From: Paraburkholderia sp. DHOC27
GTDB taxonomy: Bacteria; Pseudomonadota; Gammaproteobacteria; Burkholderiales; Burkholderiaceae
Assembly: GCF_003429005.1 (NCBI RefSeq)
Contig: NZ_QVQV01000001.1
Location: forward strand, 675,864-739,863
Length of the DNA stretch: 64,000 nucleotides
Direction: 5' to 3'
The notes beneath the pieces were generated by a model. The model saw only the letters and a program-made list of their open reading frames with translations. It did no database searches and was not told the DNA's origin. A program made the translations under genes and the position numbers. Shown in pieces: positions 9,264-18,929 of this stretch; position 1 is the stretch's first letter; every line of letters begins with the position of its first letter.

Positions 9264-9794
9264 CTAGGGCTGGCCGAAGCCGGTCAGCCCGATCAGGCTA
9301 CCGGCAGCAAGCAGCCACAGCGGATGCAGGCGGGTCTTGATGGCGAGCACCGCGCACATGGCCGTGATCGCCCAGGCGATGGCTGTCGTATCCGAAGCCC
9401 GCGAGATCAGCGCCGCGCTCGCGGCCACCAGACCCGACGTCACCGGCACGAGTCCCGCCTGAACATAGCTGCGCCAGGGGCGGTCCTTGAAGCGCTCCCA
9501 CGCGTGGAGCGCGAGAATCGTCACGATGGAAGACGGCCCGAACTTGGCGGCGGAACTGACCAGCATGCCCGCCCATCCGGCCACGTGCCATCCCACCAGC
9601 GTCACGACCATCAGATTCGGACCAGGCGCGGCCTGCGCCAGCGCGAACAGCGCACTGAATTCGCTGGCGGACATCCAGTGATGCACGTCGACCACCTGAC
9701 GCTGCATCTCCGGCAAGATGGTGTTGCCGCCGCCAAACGCAAGCAGCGATAGTTGACTGAAGATGATGGCGAGCGAGATCAGCGTGTCGTTCAT
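9264..9794 (-). CDS. Chromate transporter, C-terminal-type half (ChrA family)
   Basis: A 176-residue membrane protein of the short-chain CHR family. LLAFGGGNTILPEMQRQVV near residue 18 and QAAPGPNLMVVTLVGW near residue 53 match the duplicated CHR signature (FGG, PGP). Its ATG overlaps the stop of the preceding half by 4 bases (9791-9794), so the two are coupled in translation. In this arrangement two short proteins replace one bidomain ChrA and export chromate from the cytoplasm. It is convergent with amn. Confidence 0.88.
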   Translation of the reverse strand: MNDTLISLAIIFSQLSLLAFGGGNTILPEMQRQVVDVHHWMSASEFSALFALAQAAPGPNLMVVTLVGWHVAGWAGMLVSSAAKFGPSSIVTILALHAWERFKDRPWRSYVQAGLVPVTSGLVAASAALISRASDTTAIAWAITAMCAVLAIKTRLHPLWLLAAGSLIGLTGFGQP

Positions 9795-10360
9795 CGCGCG
9801 TCCCTCGCAGCCAGATAAATGCTGAGCGGTGTGAGCACCAGCATGGTCGGCAACAGAGGAAGGCGCAGCAGCGCAATGGCGACAAAACCGAGCACCGCGA
9901 TGGCCGCGCCAGCGGGCTTGTGCCGCAGCGGCTTGACGATCTTGACCGCCATTGAAATGAGCAGGCCGGCGGCCGCTGCCGCAAGACCGGCAAACAGATG
10001 ACGGATGTGTGGATCGTTTTGCGTGTGCTCGTACAACACGCCAAGGCCGATCACGACCAGCGAAGGCCCCGCGATCAAACCCAGCAGTCCCGCGAGCGCG
10101 CCGCGCAATCCGCGAAACTTCATGCCGATCGCCACCGACAGGTTGATCACGTTGCCGCCAGGCAGAAACTGGCACAGGCCGAGCAGATCGGTGAATTCGC
10201 TTGCAGTGAGCCAGCGGCGCTGTTCGACAATCGCGCGCCGGGCGAGCGGCAGGGCGCCGCCGAACGAGATCAGTCCGAGGCCGAGAAAGCCGCTGAAAAT
10301 TTCGAAGGAAGTGGGGGGCGCCGCGTGGCCGGTTTCGGCCGGGTCGAGATCGTGATCCAT
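9791..10360 (-). CDS. Chromate transporter, N-terminal-type half (ChrA family)
   Basis: A 189-residue membrane protein forming a pair with the gene at 9264-9794. Its CHR signature is LGLISFGGALPLARRAIVE near residue 27, followed by CQFLPGGNVINLSVAIG near 61. The PGG-N variant instead of PGP is seen in many first halves. A 4-base ATGA overlap with the second half implies a fixed 1:1 heteromer. A clear ribosome binding site is not visible before its ATG. It sits 83 bases downstream of the LOG gene on the same strand and could share its transcript. Confidence 0.87.
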   Translation of the reverse strand: MDHDLDPAETGHAAPPTSFEIFSGFLGLGLISFGGALPLARRAIVEQRRWLTASEFTDLLGLCQFLPGGNVINLSVAIGMKFRGLRGALAGLLGLIAGPSLVVIGLGVLYEHTQNDPHIRHLFAGLAAAAAGLLISMAVKIVKPLRHKPAGAAIAVLGFVAIALLRLPLLPTMLVLTPLSIYLAARDAR

Positions 10361-10443
10361 GTTGCCGAGAAGCGTCTTTCGATCATGCGCAGGGTCGCGC
10401 CGAATCGTCGTTAGACGTGATTCCCGCGCGCCCCGCCATCACC

Positions 10444-11187
10444 TCACAGATAGAACATCCGGTCTTCATCCGACTTCACCGGATGCGGTTCGGCCTCTTC
10501 GCGATCTTCGTAGAACTTGAGCACCGCTTCGAGCACCTGGTCCGGATCGTCGATCACCTGCATCAGGTTCATGTCGTCGGGATTGATGAGGCCCATCGGC
10601 ACGAGCGAATCTTTAAACCACGCAAGCAGGCCGGTCCAGAATTCGCCGCCCACCAGAATGATCGGCACGTGGCGCGACTTCTTGGTTTGAATCAGCGTGA
10701 GCACTTCGGCGAGTTCGTCCAGCGTGCCGAAGCCGCCCGGCATGACGATGACCGCGTCCGAGTTCTTGACGAACGTAACCTTGCGCGTGAAGAAGTGCCG
10801 AAAGCGCAGCGAGATATCCTGCCACTGGTTGCCGGATTGCTCGTGTGGCAGTTCGATGTTCAGACCCACGGAAGGCGCCTTGCCCGCATGTGCGCCCTTG
10901 TTGGCCGCTTCCATGATGCCGGGGCCGCCGCCCGAGATGACCGCGAAGCCCGCATCGGAGAGCTTGCGCGCAATCTGCGTGGCCAGTTTGTAGTACGGCG
11001 AGTTCGGTTTCAGGCGCGCTGAACCGTAGATGCTGACAGCCGGACGAATCTCCGAGAGGTACTCGGTCGCCTCAATAAACTCTGCCATAATCGTGAACAT
11101 CTGCCACGATGCGCGAGCCTTTTTGGCCGTCGCGCGCTCTTGATCTGCGAGTGATCGCAGACTCGGAATCACTTTTCTCTTTGTCAT
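10444..11187 (-). CDS. LOG-family (TIGR00730-type) nucleotide 5'-monophosphate hydrolase-like protein
   Basis: A 247-residue Rossmann-fold protein with the family motifs ISGGGPGIMEAANKGA near residue 83 and VMPGGFGTLDELAEVLT near residue 143 (PGGxGTxxE). The family, often mislabelled lysine decarboxylase, cleaves the ribosyl bond of nucleoside monophosphates; some members activate cytokinins. Specificity here is unknown. ATG 11187 (MTKRKVIPSL) gives the usual N-terminus. This start codon and that of polA on the other strand are separated by a single base, so the promoter of each gene must lie within the other's coding sequence or further away. Confidence 0.88.
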   Translation of the reverse strand: MTKRKVIPSLRSLADQERATAKKARASWQMFTIMAEFIEATEYLSEIRPAVSIYGSARLKPNSPYYKLATQIARKLSDAGFAVISGGGPGIMEAANKGAHAGKAPSVGLNIELPHEQSGNQWQDISLRFRHFFTRKVTFVKNSDAVIVMPGGFGTLDELAEVLTLIQTKKSRHVPIILVGGEFWTGLLAWFKDSLVPMGLINPDDMNLMQVIDDPDQVLEAVLKFYEDREEAEPHPVKSDEDRMFYL

Positions 11188-11188
11188 A

Positions 11189-13954
11189 ATGCCTGAAGAA
11201 CGAGTCCTGGAAACTAAGCTGGGCAACGAGCTGGAAGGGAAGACCCTGCTATTGGTCGACGGTTCGAGCTATCTCTACCGGGCCTACCATGCGATGCCTG
11301 ATCTGCGCGGCCCCGACGGTGGCCCTACAGGGGCGCTGTATGGAATCATCAATATGCTTCGGCGCATGCGCAAGGAAGTTACCGCAGAGTATAGCGCGTG
11401 CGTGTTCGACGCCAAGGGCAAAACATTCCGTGACGACTGGTATCCCGACTATAAGGCGAACCGTCCGTCGATGCCCGAAGACCTCGCGCGGCAGATCGAA
11501 CCCATCCACGTTGCAGTGCGCGCGCTCGGCTGGCCGCTTCTGATGATGGACGGCGTCGAAGCCGACGACGTGATCGGTACGCTCAGCGTCGAGGCCGAAA
11601 AGCGCGGCATGAAGGTCATCGTCTCGACCGGCGACAAAGACCTGGCGCAACTCGTGACGGACCATGTCACCCTCATCAATACGATGACGAACGAGACGCT
11701 CGATCGCGCTGGCGTGGTGGCCAAATTCGGCGTGCCGCCGGAGCGCATCGTCGACTATCTGTCGTTGATCGGCGATACCGTCGACAACGTGCCGGGCGTC
11801 GAGAAATGCGGGCCGAAAACAGCGGTCAAATGGCTCACGCAGTACGAGACGCTTGATGGCATCGTCGCACACGCCAATGAGATCAAAGGTGCGGTAGGAG
11901 ACAATCTGCGCAAGGCGCTCGATTTTCTGCCTATGGCACGCAAGCTCGTGACCGTCGATACGCAGTGCGATCTGGCGCAGCATGTGGTGTCCATCGAGGA
12001 GAGCCTAGCCACCCGCGCTGAAGCGCGTGACGAACTGCGCGACGTGTTCGCGCGGCACGGCTTCAAGACGTGGCTGCGCGAAGTCGAGGTGGCCGAGGTC
12101 GTGGAAGGCCCGGGCGCCGGCGAAGACGTGGCGCCGGTGATCGACGGCGAACGCCACTACGACACCGTGCAAACGTGGGAACAGTTCGACGCGTGGCTCG
12201 CGAAGATCAACGTCGCCAGAATCACCGCCTTCGATACGGAAACCACCGCGCTCGATCCGATGCTCGCGCAACTGGTGGGCATTTCGCTGTCCGTCGAGCC
12301 GAATGCCGCCGCGTACATTCCTGTCGGACATCGTGGCCCGGATCATCCGGTGCAGTTGCCGCGCGACGAAGTGCTGGCGAAACTCAAGCCCTGGCTGGAG
12401 AGCGCGGAGCACAAGAAAGTCGGCCAGCACATGAAGTACGACGAACAGGTGCTGAGGAACTACGGCATCGTGATGGACGGCATCGAACACGACACGCTGT
12501 TGCAGTCGTATGTGCTCGAATCGCATCGCACGCATGACATGGACAGCCTCGCGCTGCGTCATCTCGGCATCAAGACCATCAAGTACGAAGACGTTGCGGG
12601 CAAGGGTGCGGGGCAGATCGGCTTCGACGAAGTCGCGCTCGAACAGGCGGCTGAATATGCGGCCGAAGACGCGGATATCACGCTGCGTCTGCACCAGGCG
12701 TTGTATCCGCAGATCGCGGCGGACGAGGGCCTGCAACGCGTCTATAGCGAGATCGAAGTGCCGACCTCGCGCGTGCTGCGCAAGATGGAACGCAACGGCG
12801 TTTTAATCGACGCGGAGAAGCTGCGCCAGCAAAGCAATGAAATTGCCGCGCGTTTGATCGAACTGGAAACCGAAGCGTATGTGCTGGCCGAAGGCGAATT
12901 CAATCTCGGTTCGCCCAAGCAGATCGGCCAGATTTTCTTCGAGAAATTGCAGTTGCCCGTGGTGAAGAAAACGCCGAGCGGCGCGCCTTCAACAGACGAA
13001 GAAGTGCTGCAAAAGCTCGCGGAAGATTACCCGTTGCCGAAGCTGCTGCTCGAGCATCGCGGTCTCTCGAAGCTCAAGTCCACTTACACCGACAAACTGC
13101 CGCGCATGGTCAACGCGCAAACGGGCCGCGTGCATACCAACTATGCGCAGGCCGTGGCGGTGACGGGACGTCTTGCGTCGAACGATCCGAACCTGCAGAA
13201 CATTCCCGTGCGCACCGCTGAAGGCCGGCGCATTCGCGAGGCCTTTATCGCGCCGCCGGGGCACAAGCTGGTATCCGCGGATTATTCGCAGATCGAACTG
13301 AGGATCATGGCACACATTTCCGGTGATGCTTCGCTCCTGCGTGCATTTGCGCAAGGCGAAGATATTCACCGGGCCACCGCCGCGGAAATCTTCGGCGTGA
13401 CGCCGCTCGAAGTGTCGAGTGATCAACGGCGCGTTGCCAAGGTCATCAATTTCGGGCTGATCTACGGCATGAGCGCGTTTGGTCTCGCTGCCAACCTGGG
13501 CATTACGCGTGATGCGGCCAAGCTGTACATCGACCGCTATTTCGCGCGCTATCCGGGCGTGGCGAGCTACATGGACGAGACCCGCCTCAGCGCGAAGTCC
13601 AAGGGTTATGTCGAAACGGTATTTGGCCGCCGCTTGTGGCTGCCCGAGATCAACGGCGGCAATGGACCGCGCCGCCAGGCCGCGGAGCGCGCCGCCATCA
13701 ACGCACCCATGCAGGGTACGGCGGCCGATCTGATCAAACTCTCGATGATCGCCGTGCAGGACTGGCTCGAGGCGTCGAAGCTCAACACGCGCATGATCAT
13801 GCAGGTCCACGATGAATTGATCCTCGAAGTGCCGGACGACGAGTTGTCCAACGTGCGCAAGCGCCTGCCCGAGTTGATGTGCGGTGTGGCGGCGTTGAAA
13901 GTGCCGCTGGTTGCCGAGGTGGGCGCGGGTGCCAACTGGGAAGAAGCACACTAG
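11189..13954 (+). CDS. polA: DNA polymerase I
   Basis: A 921-residue three-domain enzyme for Okazaki fragment maturation and repair. The 5'-nuclease domain spans about 1-300 (LLLVDGSSYLYRAYHA, VSTGDKDLAQLV, GDTVDNVPGV). The 3'-5' exonuclease keeps its acidic residues (FDTETTALDPM near 348, QHMKYDEQVL, AAEDADITLRLH), so proofreading is likely active. The polymerase domain has SADYSQIELRIMAH, RRVAKVINFGLIYGMS and MQVHDELILEVP. The start ATG 11189 lacks a clear ribosome binding site and is adjacent to the divergent LOG start; the next in-frame ATG would remove the nuclease core, so 11189 stands. Confidence 0.97.
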   Translation: MPEERVLETKLGNELEGKTLLLVDGSSYLYRAYHAMPDLRGPDGGPTGALYGIINMLRRMRKEVTAEYSACVFDAKGKTFRDDWYPDYKANRPSMPEDLARQIEPIHVAVRALGWPLLMMDGVEADDVIGTLSVEAEKRGMKVIVSTGDKDLAQLVTDHVTLINTMTNETLDRAGVVAKFGVPPERIVDYLSLIGDTVDNVPGVEKCGPKTAVKWLTQYETLDGIVAHANEIKGAVGDNLRKALDFLPMARKLVTVDTQCDLAQHVVSIEESLATRAEARDELRDVFARHGFKTWLREVEVAEVVEGPGAGEDVAPVIDGERHYDTVQTWEQFDAWLAKINVARITAFDTETTALDPMLAQLVGISLSVEPNAAAYIPVGHRGPDHPVQLPRDEVLAKLKPWLESAEHKKVGQHMKYDEQVLRNYGIVMDGIEHDTLLQSYVLESHRTHDMDSLALRHLGIKTIKYEDVAGKGAGQIGFDEVALEQAAEYAAEDADITLRLHQALYPQIAADEGLQRVYSEIEVPTSRVLRKMERNGVLIDAEKLRQQSNEIAARLIELETEAYVLAEGEFNLGSPKQIGQIFFEKLQLPVVKKTPSGAPSTDEEVLQKLAEDYPLPKLLLEHRGLSKLKSTYTDKLPRMVNAQTGRVHTNYAQAVAVTGRLASNDPNLQNIPVRTAEGRRIREAFIAPPGHKLVSADYSQIELRIMAHISGDASLLRAFAQGEDIHRATAAEIFGVTPLEVSSDQRRVAKVINFGLIYGMSAFGLAANLGITRDAAKLYIDRYFARYPGVASYMDETRLSAKSKGYVETVFGRRLWLPEINGGNGPRRQAAERAAINAPMQGTAADLIKLSMIAVQDWLEASKLNTRMIMQVHDELILEVPDDELSNVRKRLPELMCGVAALKVPLVAEVGAGANWEEAH

Positions 13955-14133
13955 ACAGGCACTCTGATGTAATCGACGTAAGGCGATATCATCGTGCGCA
14001 TGTCGCCTATGCGCCTCGATGACTTGTGGCAACCCGTGCAGCTCGCGGACAATCAGCGACAGACGGCCCAGCGGGCGTCATGCGTGAAGGGCCGTCTCGA
14101 TGCCCAACCGATCGACAAACACGGAGAGCTGCG

Positions 14134-15486
14134 ATGCATCGTTTTATCGTCGTTGGTGGGGGTGCGGGTGGTCTCGAGCTGGCGACACGTCTCGGCGACC
14201 GCTACGCTCCGCAGAAGAACAAGGGTGGCGTCCAGGCCCAGGTCACGCTGGTCGACCGCTATTCGACGCACATCTGGAAGCCGCTGCTGCACGAAGTGGC
14301 GGCGGGCAGCATGGACCCCTTCACGCAGGAACTCGCCTACGCCGCCCAGGCACGCTGGCACGGCTTCGAGTTTCAGCAGGGCGATCTGATCGGCCTCGAT
14401 CGCGCGGCTAAACGCATCACGCTGGCGCCCGTCATCGACGACGACGGCGCCGAACTGCTGCCGCAGCGTTACCTCGACTACGACACGCTGGTCATTGCCA
14501 TCGGCAGTACGACGCATTTTTTCGGCGTGCCCGGTGCCACGGAAAATTCGCTAGCGCTCGACACCGTCAGCCAGGCCGAGCGTTTCCGCAAACGTCTGAT
14601 CGCGGCCTGCATGCGGGCCGAGCATCAGGCGCATGCGCCGGTTGAACCCGTTGCCGACGCCTCCGTTCCCTCCACCGAGCCGCGCGTTCAGGTCGCGATT
14701 GTCGGCGCCGGTGCGACCGGCGTGGAATTGTCTGCCGAATTGCGCAATACCGCCCAGGTACTCTCGGCATACGGTTTGCACAAGCTCGACCCGCGCCATG
14801 ACGTGGGTATCGTGCTGATCGAAGCGGGCGCGCGCATTTTGCCGGCGCTGCCGGAGCGCGTTTCCACGGCCACGGCCGAACTGCTGACCAAGCTGGGCGT
14901 CAAGCTGATGACCGGCGAGACGGTGGCCGAGGTCGCGCCGGGCGTGGTGCGCACTGCCAGCGGCAAGGTGATCCGCGCCGATCTGACCGTGTGGGCAGCG
15001 GGTATCAAGGCGCCTGCCATCTTGAGTCAACTGGACGGCCTGCCGGTCAACCGGCTCGGACAATTGATCGTGCGCCGCACGCTCCAGACCGAAACCGACG
15101 ACAACATCTTCGCGCTCGGCGATTGCGCGGCGTGCCCGTGGCCCGGCAACGAGCGCAACGTGCCGCCACGTGCACAAGCCGCGCATCAGCAGGCGAGCTT
15201 TCTGCTGAAGGCGCTGACGGCACGGCTCAACAATCAACCTTTGCCGGAGTTCACCTACCGCGATTTCGGCTCGCTGGTCTCGCTCGGGCATTTCAGCGCG
15301 GTCGGCAATCTGATGGGTGGGGTGATTGGCGGCAACATGCTCATCGAAGGGCTGTTCGCGCGCTTCATGTACATGTCGCTGTACCGGTTGCATATTGCCG
15401 CGCTACACGGCTATGCACGGATGGTGCTCGATACGTTCGCGCACTGGCTGCATCGCACTACGTTGCCGCGGGTCAAACTGCACTGA
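14134..15486 (+). CDS. ndh: Type II NADH dehydrogenase
   Basis: A 450-residue single-subunit flavoprotein that passes electrons from NADH to quinone without pumping protons. The FAD-binding GGGAGGLELATRLG is at the N-terminus, the second dinucleotide-binding site is VAIVGAGATGVELSAEL near residue 190, and NIFALGDCAACPWPG near 328 is the conserved late FAD contact. The C-terminal amphipathic part (FMYMSLYRLHIAALHG) would attach it to the inner membrane. The ribosome binding site GGAGAG at 14123-14128 fixes the start at 14134. A dienelactone hydrolase gene follows 47 bases later. Confidence 0.92.
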   Translation: MHRFIVVGGGAGGLELATRLGDRYAPQKNKGGVQAQVTLVDRYSTHIWKPLLHEVAAGSMDPFTQELAYAAQARWHGFEFQQGDLIGLDRAAKRITLAPVIDDDGAELLPQRYLDYDTLVIAIGSTTHFFGVPGATENSLALDTVSQAERFRKRLIAACMRAEHQAHAPVEPVADASVPSTEPRVQVAIVGAGATGVELSAELRNTAQVLSAYGLHKLDPRHDVGIVLIEAGARILPALPERVSTATAELLTKLGVKLMTGETVAEVAPGVVRTASGKVIRADLTVWAAGIKAPAILSQLDGLPVNRLGQLIVRRTLQTETDDNIFALGDCAACPWPGNERNVPPRAQAAHQQASFLLKALTARLNNQPLPEFTYRDFGSLVSLGHFSAVGNLMGGVIGGNMLIEGLFARFMYMSLYRLHIAALHGYARMVLDTFAHWLHRTTLPRVKLH

Positions 15487-15533
15487 CCCGCGCGTTGATC
15501 GTCCCGATTCCTGTTCATTCAAAGGAGCGCCGC

Positions 15534-16406
15534 ATGCTGAAGCCTGAAGTCGACTGCCTCGTCCCGCACGTTCCCTTCAATCGACGCACGTTCATCAAGG
15601 CCGCGCTCGGCACCGGATTCGCCGCAGCGGTGCTGCCGGTGTCCGCGCAAACCATTCATACCGATAGCGACGGCCTCGAAGCCGGCGAAGTGGCCTTCCA
15701 TTCCGGCGATACGCTGGTGCCGGCGTACCGGGCCCAGCCGCTTGGCAAGACGCATCTGCCGGTGATCATCGTCGTGCATGAGATTTTCGGCGTGCATGAG
15801 CATATTGCCGATGTATGCCGCCGCTTCGCCAAGCTCGGCTATCTGGCCATCGCGCCGGATCTGTACGTGCGTGAAGGCGACGCGTCGAAGTATCCGAGCA
15901 TGCAGCAATTGAACGATGAACTCGTCAGCAAGGTGCCGGACGAGCAGGTGCTGGCCGACCTCGACGCCGCAGTGGCATGGGCGGGTGCGAACGGCGGCGA
16001 TCTGAAGCGGGTGGGTGTGAATGGCTTCTGTTGGGGCGGGCGCATTACGTGGCTGTATGCCGAGCACAATCCGCATGTGAAGGCGGCCGTGGCCTGGTAC
16101 GGACGGGTGGCGGGCAATCACACGGCCAACACGCCGGCCAATCCGATTGACCGCGTGGCTGATCTTCAGGTGCCGGTGCTCGGGCTCTATGGTCTGCAGG
16201 ATCAAAGCATTCCGCAGGACACCCTGGCGGCGATGAAACAGGCGATTGCCCAAGGGCCGCAAGCGGGGCGCGGCTCACAGTTCGTCGTGTACGACGATGC
16301 CGGCCACGCGTTCTTCGCGGATTATCGCCCGAGCTACAAGAAGGACGATGCGGAGGACGGCTGGCGCCGTGCGCTGGTGTGGTTCAAGCAGCACGGCGTG
16401 GCCTGA
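15534..16406 (+). CDS. Dienelactone hydrolase family protein, Tat-exported
   Basis: A 290-residue alpha/beta hydrolase. The N-terminus has a twin-arginine signal (NRRTFIKAALG at about 16-26 followed by a hydrophobic stretch ending VSAQ), which predicts export of the folded protein to the periplasm. The catalytic triad is visible: Cys in GFCWGG near residue 164, Asp in LQDQS near 224 and His in DAGHAFF near 259. The family hydrolyses dienelactones and related esters; the natural substrate is not known. AAAGGAG lies just before ATG 15534. It is probably cotranscribed with ndh. Confidence 0.9.
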   Translation: MLKPEVDCLVPHVPFNRRTFIKAALGTGFAAAVLPVSAQTIHTDSDGLEAGEVAFHSGDTLVPAYRAQPLGKTHLPVIIVVHEIFGVHEHIADVCRRFAKLGYLAIAPDLYVREGDASKYPSMQQLNDELVSKVPDEQVLADLDAAVAWAGANGGDLKRVGVNGFCWGGRITWLYAEHNPHVKAAVAWYGRVAGNHTANTPANPIDRVADLQVPVLGLYGLQDQSIPQDTLAAMKQAIAQGPQAGRGSQFVVYDDAGHAFFADYRPSYKKDDAEDGWRRALVWFKQHGVA

Positions 16407-16428
16407 CCGCGTCGTTTCTCCTCTCCTC

Positions 16429-17298
16429 TTACGGATTAGGGCCGGTCGCCACAGGCCGCGACGGGTTCGAACTCCATTCGCTCCACGATCCCACGTAGAG
16501 GGCCGCGCCGTGCAGGCCGGCCACTTCCAGTGCCAGCGCGTTGACACATGCGGTCACACCGGAGCCGCACTGCAAGACCACGCGTTCCGGTGCGGTGTTG
16601 CCCAGCAGCGCGCCAAACTCTTCGCGTAGCGAGTGCGCCGGTTTGAAGCGGCCGTCGGCGTTCAGGTTGTCCTTATAGAAGCGATTCAGTGCGCCGGGGA
16701 TGTGGCCGCCCACCGCATCAAGCGTCTCGTTCTCGCCGCGATACCGATCTGCCGCGCGGGCGTCGACCACCACCCGCTCACGCGTGCTCAGATTGCGCTC
16801 CACCGCGTGCACGTCGAAGGTGACGGAGAGCGGCGCGGCGGCCTTGAAGTCGCCAGCCTGGAGTGGCGCGACGTCCTGCGTCAACGGAAGGTCCGCTGTC
16901 TCCCAGGCTTGCAGTCCGCCGTCGAGCAGCGCAACCGCGTCGTGACCCAGCCACCGCAGTAGCCACCACGCGCGGGCGGCGTACATGCCTCCTTGCGCGT
17001 CGTAACACACCACTTGCTGGCCGTGTTTCAGACCGCGTCCGGCCAGCAGCGCGACCAGCGCCGCGCGATCAGGCAACGGATGCCGGCCATTGTTGCCCGT
17101 TTTTGGGCCAGATAAATCGCGATCGAGGTTGAAATACTGCGCGCCGGGCAGATGTCCGGCGGCGTAGGCTTTCTCGCCCGCAGCAGGATCTGCCAGGTCG
17201 AAGCGGCAGTCCATCACGAATACGCTGCCCGGCGCAGCCGTCAGACGTTCCGAGAGATTCGCGGCGGAGATCAGCGTGGTGTAGTGGGTGTGCGGCAT
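16429..17298 (-). CDS. sseA: Sulfurtransferase, 3-mercaptopyruvate type
   Basis: A 289-residue tandem rhodanese protein. The N-terminal inactive domain contains MDCRFDLADPAAG and VVCYDAQGG; the C-terminal domain carries the active loop CGSGVTAC near residue 241. CGSGVTA is the loop of 3-mercaptopyruvate sulfurtransferases, whereas thiosulfate rhodaneses usually have CRKGVTA, so mercaptopyruvate is the likelier donor. Start ATG 17298 is preceded by AGGAG. It is convergent with the dienelactone hydrolase, with 22 bases between them. Confidence 0.88.
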   Translation of the reverse strand: MPHTHYTTLISAANLSERLTAAPGSVFVMDCRFDLADPAAGEKAYAAGHLPGAQYFNLDRDLSGPKTGNNGRHPLPDRAALVALLAGRGLKHGQQVVCYDAQGGMYAARAWWLLRWLGHDAVALLDGGLQAWETADLPLTQDVAPLQAGDFKAAAPLSVTFDVHAVERNLSTRERVVVDARAADRYRGENETLDAVGGHIPGALNRFYKDNLNADGRFKPAHSLREEFGALLGNTAPERVVLQCGSGVTACVNALALEVAGLHGAALYVGSWSEWSSNPSRPVATGPNP

Positions 17299-17491
17299 AA
17301 CGGCTCCTGTGTCGACCAGAATCAGCGGCTTGCGGCTGACTGTGGCCCATGCGAGATGCTTGCGAATCGGGCGAACCCAGCGAACCCGTGTCATGCGCGC
17401 GTGCCGCTGGCGGCGGCGTCAGCCGACGCAAGACACAAATGCAGATGAAAACAGAATGGGGTGGCTGAATAACTGAGCTTCTAGTCTAAAC

Positions 17492-17519
17492 AAAAAAAGA
17501 CGGGCCGAAGCCCGTCTTT
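17492..17519 (-). terminator. Rho-independent terminator of the Rieske oxygenase gene
   Basis: A perfect 10-bp stem, AAAGACGGGC at 17496-17505 paired with GCCCGTCTTT at 17510-17519, with a 4-base loop. The run of seven A at 17492-17498 becomes a T tract on the minus strand, so it ends transcription of the gene whose stop is at 17538. Confidence 0.9.
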
Positions 17520-17537
17520 CTGTTCTTTGCACGTCGA

Positions 17538-18644
17538 TCAGATCGTGCCCAGTTCGCGCCGCAGAAACTCGTGGAAGTGCTGCATGCCGTCTTCCATCGG
17601 GCTTTGATATGGGCCTACCTGCGACTCACCGCGCTCCATCAGCGCGCGGCGCCCCGCGTCCATACGTTCGCCGATCTCGTCGTCTTCACGCGCGGTTTCC
17701 ATGTAGGCCGCGCGTTCCGCTTCGACGAATTCACGCTCGAACAGCGCGATTTCCTCGGGGTAGTAAAACTCCACCACGTTCGTGGTCTTTTGCGGACCAC
17801 GCGGGATCAGCCACGACACCACCAGCACGTGCGGATACCACTCGATCATGAGACCGGGGTAGTACACCATCCAGATGGCGCCGAACTCAGGCGTTTTGCC
17901 CCGACGGAAGCGCAGCACCTCGTCGTGCCACTTGCGATACGTGGGGCTACCCGGTTGTTCCAGATCCTTGTGGACGCCAACCGTCTGCACGCTGTACCAG
18001 TCGCCGAACTCCCACGTCAGATCGTCGCAATTGACGAAGCTGCCGAGGCCCGGATGGAATGGCGCGACGTGGTAATCCTCAAGGTAGACCTCGATGAAGG
18101 TCTTCCAGTTGTAGTTGCACTCGTGCACTTCGACGTGATCGAACATGAAGTCCGAGAAGTCGAAATGCTGGCTCGGCCCAAGCCGCGCCAGGTCGCGTGC
18201 GACGTCACGGCCCTGCGCTTCGAACAGCAGCCCTTGCCAGTTCTGCAGCGGCGTGGCGCCCAGATTCAGACAGGGGTTGTCAGCGAAATGCGGTGCACCG
18301 AGGAGCTGGCCATTCAGGTCGTAGGTCCAGCGGTGCAGGGGACAGACGATGTTCTCCGTCTGGCCGCGGCCGTTGAGCATGATGGCTTGCCGGTGGCGGC
18401 ACACGTTCGACAGCAGTTCGATTTGTGACTGCTGGTTACGGACGAGCACACGCCCTTCGCTCTCGCTCGGCAAAGCAAAATAATTCCCCGCCTCCGGCAC
18501 CATGAGTTCATGGCCGATGTAGCGAGGACCTTTCTTGAAAAGGGTGTCGATTTCGCGCGTTAGAAGCGCTTCGTCAAAGTAAGCCGTGACTGGCAGCTGG
18601 CTGTGAACAGACCGCAACTGCAATGCATTGCTCAGATTGGACAT
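17538..18644 (-). CDS. Aromatic-ring-hydroxylating-type Rieske oxygenase, alpha subunit
   Basis: A 368-residue Rieske non-heme iron oxygenase. The 2Fe-2S ligands are in CRHRQ near residue 73 and CPLHRW near 93. The mononuclear iron site is in the catalytic domain, EVYLEDYHVAPFHPGL near 175, with two His four residues apart and a carboxylate. No reductase or ferredoxin gene is next to it, so electrons must come from elsewhere, and the substrate is unknown; members of this broad family act on aromatic acids, quaternary amines and other compounds. ATG 18644 is preceded by GGGAG. It is divergent from xseB; the 285-base gap holds the two promoters and no other gene that I can see. Confidence 0.88.
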   Translation of the reverse strand: MSNLSNALQLRSVHSQLPVTAYFDEALLTREIDTLFKKGPRYIGHELMVPEAGNYFALPSESEGRVLVRNQQSQIELLSNVCRHRQAIMLNGRGQTENIVCPLHRWTYDLNGQLLGAPHFADNPCLNLGATPLQNWQGLLFEAQGRDVARDLARLGPSQHFDFSDFMFDHVEVHECNYNWKTFIEVYLEDYHVAPFHPGLGSFVNCDDLTWEFGDWYSVQTVGVHKDLEQPGSPTYRKWHDEVLRFRRGKTPEFGAIWMVYYPGLMIEWYPHVLVVSWLIPRGPQKTTNVVEFYYPEEIALFEREFVEAERAAYMETAREDDEIGERMDAGRRALMERGESQVGPYQSPMEDGMQHFHEFLRRELGTI

Positions 18645-18929
18645 TCCCACTCCCGTGAAGATGAAAGCAGTGAACAACCCAACCATCGAAGGTTTCGATT
18701 TAGGGAGCCGGCGATTATACCTGTTTCGGCCTCCTTGGGGTACTTAAGTCCCTGATTTGGGTCAAAATTCTCCAGGAACTTCGTTGCACTCGCACACACA
18801 CGATCGATTTTTTTCTGTCAGGCTGTGGGTGTGATGTAAGAGAACCCGTGTGGGCGCAAGGCGCTGAGCGGATCGGTTTTGTCGCTTTTGCCGTAGAATG
18901 TCCGACTTGTTTTAATTTTGCGACCATTC

